A stretch of DNA of 5,997 bases from JBBTUF01 sp038063855 (lineage in GTDB: Bacteria > Patescibacteriota > Minisyncoccia > Ryanbacterales > GWA2-47-10b), in the NCBI GenBank assembly GCA_038063855.1, contig JBBTUF010000069.1, forward strand, positions 1 to 5,997, written 5' to 3'. Positions 3,644-5,997 of this stretch are shown here, piece by piece. Made by a program: the position numbers and the translations under genes. The stretch's first letter is position 1, and each line of letters starts with the position of its first letter. The notes under the pieces are model-generated. The model saw only the letters and a list, made by a program, of their open reading frames with translations, did not search any database and had not been told where the DNA came from.

Positions 3644-4786
3644 CTCTTTTTTGTCTTCTGGAGCCTCCAGAACCTCAGTTTGTTCCTTCCCTAAAAACGC
3701 GAGAGAGAGTTTGTGTTGATCGGGTTGGAATACTACTACTTGAAATGGATATTGCTTGTTTACCTCCACCGTGTCTTTCATTTTTTGAAGCGTACCGAAT
3801 TCGGAAATATGCGAAAGACCCGAAAGCCCACCGTAATCGGCAAGTTTTACAAACACACCATATTTATTGAGTTTTGTAACAATACCTTGCACAATATCGC
3901 CTTTTTCAAGCTTCACTTCTTTCCATGGGTCAGGTTTGAGCGCTTTAATCGAAAGTGAAATCTTGTCGCCTTCAATAGTAATGATTTTTACCCGAACTTT
4001 ATCGCCAACCTTATACAAATCACTTGGATTCTCAACGAGTGACCAATCAAGCTCTGAAATATGCACCAACCCTTCAAGACCTTCTTCAAGTTTCACGAAT
4101 ACGCCAAACTCAACAACACCTGAAATTTCACCCTCGTACTCTGAATCAAGCGCGTATTTTACCAGTTTTTCTTTTATTTCGTTCGGTTCGGAGCCTTTTT
4201 CTGAAAAAATAAGTTTTTCTTCTTTCGGATCGATGGTTATAATGTGAACCGCAAATTCAGTACCCACCAGTTTCTGAAGTTCTTCAAAGATTCGCGCTTT
4301 ATCGCCGCCCTCAACGCGCGGATAGTGTGCCTGCGAGAGTTGCGAAAGCGGCAAAAATCCTTTAGTACCATTCCATTCAAATACGAGTCCGCCTCGATTT
4401 GCCTCAAGCGCTTTAAGATTAAGCGGAGTTTTTTCCGCAAGCAATGTTGCGGCTTCTTTCCAGAATTTTTCACGCCCTGCTTCACGAACCGAGAGTTCGA
4501 TATATCCTTCCTCGTTTTCGAGTTCAACAATTTTTGTCACGAGTGCCTCGCCTTCTTCTTTGAGTTTTAAAATGTCGCGCCCTTCTTGATATTCCTTCCC
4601 ATAAATAATGCCTGTCGCAAACCCAAGATCAATAAAAACCACTGAGCCGAGCTTCTTTAAGACAGTGCCCTCAATAATATCGCCCACCCGAGGAATTTTC
4701 CACTGCGAAGGAAGATGTAAAAAAACCTCCTGGGCGGGAGCTTTCACCGGAGTCCAATCTTCTTTTGTCTCGAGCTCATCTACCAT
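3641..4786 (-). CDS. rpsA: 30S ribosomal protein S1, four S1 domains
   Basis: S1 binds single-stranded mRNA at the small ribosomal subunit and helps load structured messages. With the ATG at 4786 the protein has 381 residues and four S1 (OB-fold) repeats. Domain 1 is at about 35-100 (GDIIEGTVLKKLGSVVFIDL). Domain 2 is divergent, at about 120-198 (FEWNGTKGFLPLSQLS). Domain 3 is at about 215-283 (GEISGVVEFGVFVKL, GLVHISELDW) and domain 4 at about 296-366 (GIVTKLNKYGVFVKL, GLSHISEF). The tail is acidic and lysine-rich. E. coli S1 has six domains, so this is the compact type seen in many non-proteobacterial lineages. An in-frame TTG at 4822 would add 12 residues, but it coincides with a -35 hexamer, so ATG 4786 is preferred; the message would then be leaderless. 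It is transcribed divergently from the gyrA operon. Confidence 0.92.
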   Translation of the reverse strand: MVDELETKEDWTPVKAPAQEVFLHLPSQWKIPRVGDIIEGTVLKKLGSVVFIDLGFATGIIYGKEYQEGRDILKLKEEGEALVTKIVELENEEGYIELSVREAGREKFWKEAATLLAEKTPLNLKALEANRGGLVFEWNGTKGFLPLSQLSQAHYPRVEGGDKARIFEELQKLVGTEFAVHIITIDPKEEKLIFSEKGSEPNEIKEKLVKYALDSEYEGEISGVVEFGVFVKLEEGLEGLVHISELDWSLVENPSDLYKVGDKVRVKIITIEGDKISLSIKALKPDPWKEVKLEKGDIVQGIVTKLNKYGVFVKLADYGGLSGLSHISEFGTLQKMKDTVEVNKQYPFQVVVFQPDQHKLSLAFLGKEQTEVLEAPEDKKE

Positions 4787-4793
4787 GCCCGCC

Positions 4794-4822
4794 AGTATAG
4801 AAGAAACTAAATCGCTTTGCAA
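4794..4822 (-). promoter_or_regulatory. rpsA promoter (leaderless)
   Basis: On the minus strand there is -35 TTGCAA (4822-4817), a 17-bp spacer and -10 TATACT (4799-4794). Seven bases separate the -10 from the ATG at 4786, so transcription should start at the start codon or a base away. The -35 is the same self-complementary hexamer used by the opposite promoter. Confidence 0.65.
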
Positions 4823-4844
4823 GCGCTTCCTTTTTCGCTATACT
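4817..4844 (+). promoter_or_regulatory. Promoter of the MBL-like/gyrA operon
   Basis: On the plus strand there is -35 TTGCAA (4817-4822), a 16-bp spacer and -10 TATACT (4839-4844). Transcription would start near 4851, only a few bases before the ATG codons at 4856 and 4859. It shares its -35 with the rpsA promoter. CGCTT (4813-4817) and AAGCG (4821-4825) form a small palindrome around it. Confidence 0.65.
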
Positions 4845-4855
4845 AAGGGCACTCT

Positions 4856-5437
4856 ATGATGCTCTCAAGCTATGGATTAACCTGTTTTAAACTGCAATCC
4901 GGTGATACGGTTGTGGCTATTGATCCTTTTGGCAAAGGGGGCGACTTTACGCCTCCTCGATTTGATACACAAATAGTCGTACTAACCCAGCCAGACGCAA
5001 AAACAAACTTTTCACTCTCGGGCGAGCCTACACTCTTTTCTACGCCTGGAGAATACGAGACACGGGGCATCTCTTTTGTAGGTTTTCCAGCTGAAGGCGC
5101 TACTCCCTTCTATATAGAGTGCGAGGGCGTCCGCATACTTACGCTTGGCACAATCACAAAACTCTCCGCTATCGAGGAAATCCTTGACCATGTCGATACT
5201 ATTGATATCTTGTTGTTATCTTCTGGGGGGACGCCGGTTGAAACCCAAAAACTTGTCGCTCAAATTGATCCACGAATTGTAGTACTCATGGCTCCTGAAA
5301 ATGCAAAGAAAAATTCGCAAGATACTATGGCAAAAGAACTTGCAGATAAACCCGAAAAGCTCGACAAACTTACCATAAAACAAAAAGGGCTCCCTACTGA
5401 AGGCCAGCGAGTTATTATTCTTGAAAGTCCAAAATAA
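4856..5437 (+). CDS. MBL-fold protein, metal-ligand-free (likely pseudoenzyme)
   Basis: The 193-residue protein resembles the UlaG-like branch of the metallo-beta-lactamase fold. Landmarks are SYGLTCFKLQSGDTVVAIDPF at about 5-25, TPGEYETRGISFVGFP at about 63-78, the strand ECEGVRILTLGTI at about 88-100 and VDTIDILLLSSGG at about 113-125. Where active members carry the HxHxDH metal motif it has LTQPDAKTN (43-51). Where they have a His/Asp pair after the central strand it has LTLGTI, and the later His is absent. It should not bind the usual two metals, so a structural or binding role is inferred. Two ATGs, 4856 and 4859, are possible; homologues with a short M-x-x-x-Y-G start favour 4859. A 4-bp gap to the next gene and the overlap beyond indicate an operon with gyrA, but a functional link to gyrase is unproven. 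Confidence 0.75.
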   Translation: MMLSSYGLTCFKLQSGDTVVAIDPFGKGGDFTPPRFDTQIVVLTQPDAKTNFSLSGEPTLFSTPGEYETRGISFVGFPAEGATPFYIECEGVRILTLGTITKLSAIEEILDHVDTIDILLLSSGGTPVETQKLVAQIDPRIVVLMAPENAKKNSQDTMAKELADKPEKLDKLTIKQKGLPTEGQRVIILESPK

Positions 5438-5441
5438 CTAC

Positions 5442-5693
5442 ATGTCACTCTTGAGCTCAATCGAAAATTTACAAAAAGCCCCCATTCGAAAAAGAAAAAT
5501 TGTACTCGCGGTATCAGTTTTTGTTATTATGCTTGCAGTAATCGGGCTTTGGATATTGCAACTCCAATATACGCTTTCAACAACCCGACCCGAACGCACA
5601 TCGTCAATCACCGAACCAATAAAATTGATTTGGGGTTCAATGAAAGACTCTCTTACCGCTGATGTAAAATCTATTTATGAAAAAGGAAAATAA
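5442..5693 (+). CDS. Small single-pass membrane protein upstream of gyrA
   Basis: The 83-residue protein was not recognised. A basic N-terminus (PIRKRK, 14-19) precedes one hydrophobic helix at about 20-40 (IVLAVSVFVIMLAVIGLWILQ). A polar C-terminal half ending in EKGK should lie outside the membrane by the positive-inside rule. It could equally be an uncleaved signal anchor. The ATG at 5442 is four bases after the preceding stop, and a TTG at 5421 inside the previous gene is a poorer choice. Its last 17 bases overlap the start of gyrA in another frame, so translation of the two is probably coupled. No Shine-Dalgarno sequence is visible. Confidence 0.7.
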   Translation: MSLLSSIENLQKAPIRKRKIVLAVSVFVIMLAVIGLWILQLQYTLSTTRPERTSSITEPIKLIWGSMKDSLTADVKSIYEKGK

Positions 5694-5997
5694 GGAACCA
5701 GAACCAAAAAACAACGACCACAGTCTCGTACATCAAGACATAGCGGCAGAAATGCGCGTGGCATATCTTGATTATGCAATGAGCGTTATTGTTTCGCGCG
5801 CCCTACCAGATGTCCGCGATGGCCTCAAGCCCGTACATCGCAGAATTCTCTACTCGATGAAAGAGCTTGGTCTTCGTTCGAGCGCAAAATATGTAAAATC
5901 GTCTCGTATTGTTGGTGAAGTGCTCGGAAAATTTCATCCGCATGGCGATGCACCAGTATACGATGCTCTTGCGCGCATGGCACAGACATTCTCAATG
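5677..5997 (+). CDS. gyrA: DNA gyrase subunit A (N-terminal part; runs off window)
   Basis: The first 107 residues of GyrA, the DNA-cutting subunit of the gyrase heterotetramer that introduces negative supercoils. YLDYAMSVIVSRALPDVRDG (30-49) and LKPVHRRILYSM (50-61) are hallmark topoisomerase IIA sequences. FHPHGDAPVYDALARMAQTFSM (86-107) is the quinolone-resistance-determining region. The catalytic tyrosine lies beyond the window. The position equal to E. coli Ser83 is Ala (A92), while the Asp87 equivalent is retained (D96). An in-frame stop at 5665-5667 means the ATG at 5677 is the first available start. It overlaps the upstream membrane-protein gene by 17 bp, indicating translational coupling. 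ParC is a less likely alternative given the AKYVKSSRIVGEVLGKFHPHGD stretch. Confidence 0.93.
   Translation, partial: MKKENKEPEPKNNDHSLVHQDIAAEMRVAYLDYAMSVIVSRALPDVRDGLKPVHRRILYSMKELGLRSSAKYVKSSRIVGEVLGKFHPHGDAPVYDALARMAQTFSM

Noticed and set aside
3867..4247. 126-codon plus-strand frame opposite rpsA
   Set aside because: It is serine/phenylalanine-rich antisense to S1 domains 3 and 4, with no start signals.
4496..4507. TTCGATATATCC, resembling the palindrome half-site
   Set aside because: It lies in rpsA coding sequence and lacks the second half-site arm (CC instead of CG and no AAGT/TAGT), so it is probably coincidental.
4787..4822. N-terminal extension of S1 from TTG 4822
   Set aside because: The TTG is the first half of the -35 hexamer TTGCAA, with a -10 downstream of it, so it would lie upstream of the transcription start.

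Overview
The window looks like part of a Candidate Phyla Radiation (Patescibacteria, probably Parcubacteria-like) chromosome. This rests on recognised protein architecture, not on a database search. The signs are an Mfd that stops straight after its translocase core, a compact four-domain ribosomal protein S1, a TrpR/YerC-type regulator beginning MPHV, a metal-ligand-free MBL-fold protein upstream of gyrA, and several promoters that seem to give leaderless mRNAs.

Layout. Positions 3-1376 (+) are the 3' part of mfd, interrupted in frame by a strongly palindromic segment at 1117-1178. Positions about 1347-3305 form an AT-rich accessory stretch. It holds a five-helix membrane protein (1409-1954, -), a three-helix membrane protein (1997-2281, +), a small protein with cysteine/histidine pairs (2386-2616, +) and a TrpR-like DNA-binding protein (2739-3152, -). 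It also holds four copies of an 18-bp palindrome with consensus ACTWCGATATATCGWAGT. The stretch is bounded by two copies of the mfd 3' end: the one in use (1347-1376) and an orphan copy with its own stop codon (3276-3326). These encode the same AEAVEKLRS peptide with different synonymous codons. That is the pattern expected when an element inserts into the end of a gene and restores the reading frame, as prophages do in icd. No integrase is visible, so mobility is inferred. A further AT-rich three-helix membrane gene (3312-3590, -) lies just outside the orphan copy.

From 3607 onward the window is core genome. A long inverted-repeat terminator ends rpsA (3641-4786, -). rpsA is divergent from an apparent operon of an MBL-fold pseudoenzyme (4856-5437), a single-helix membrane protein (5442-5693) and gyrA (5677 to window end, partial). 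The divergent promoters appear to share one self-complementary -35 hexamer (TTGCAA, 4817-4822), with a TATACT -10 on each side.

Best leads: the synonymously restored mfd end bounding a 1.94-kb insert; the regulator and palindrome set confined to that insert; the in-frame palindrome in mfd; and the shared -35 between rpsA and the gyrA operon. No tRNA, rRNA or CRISPR array was seen.
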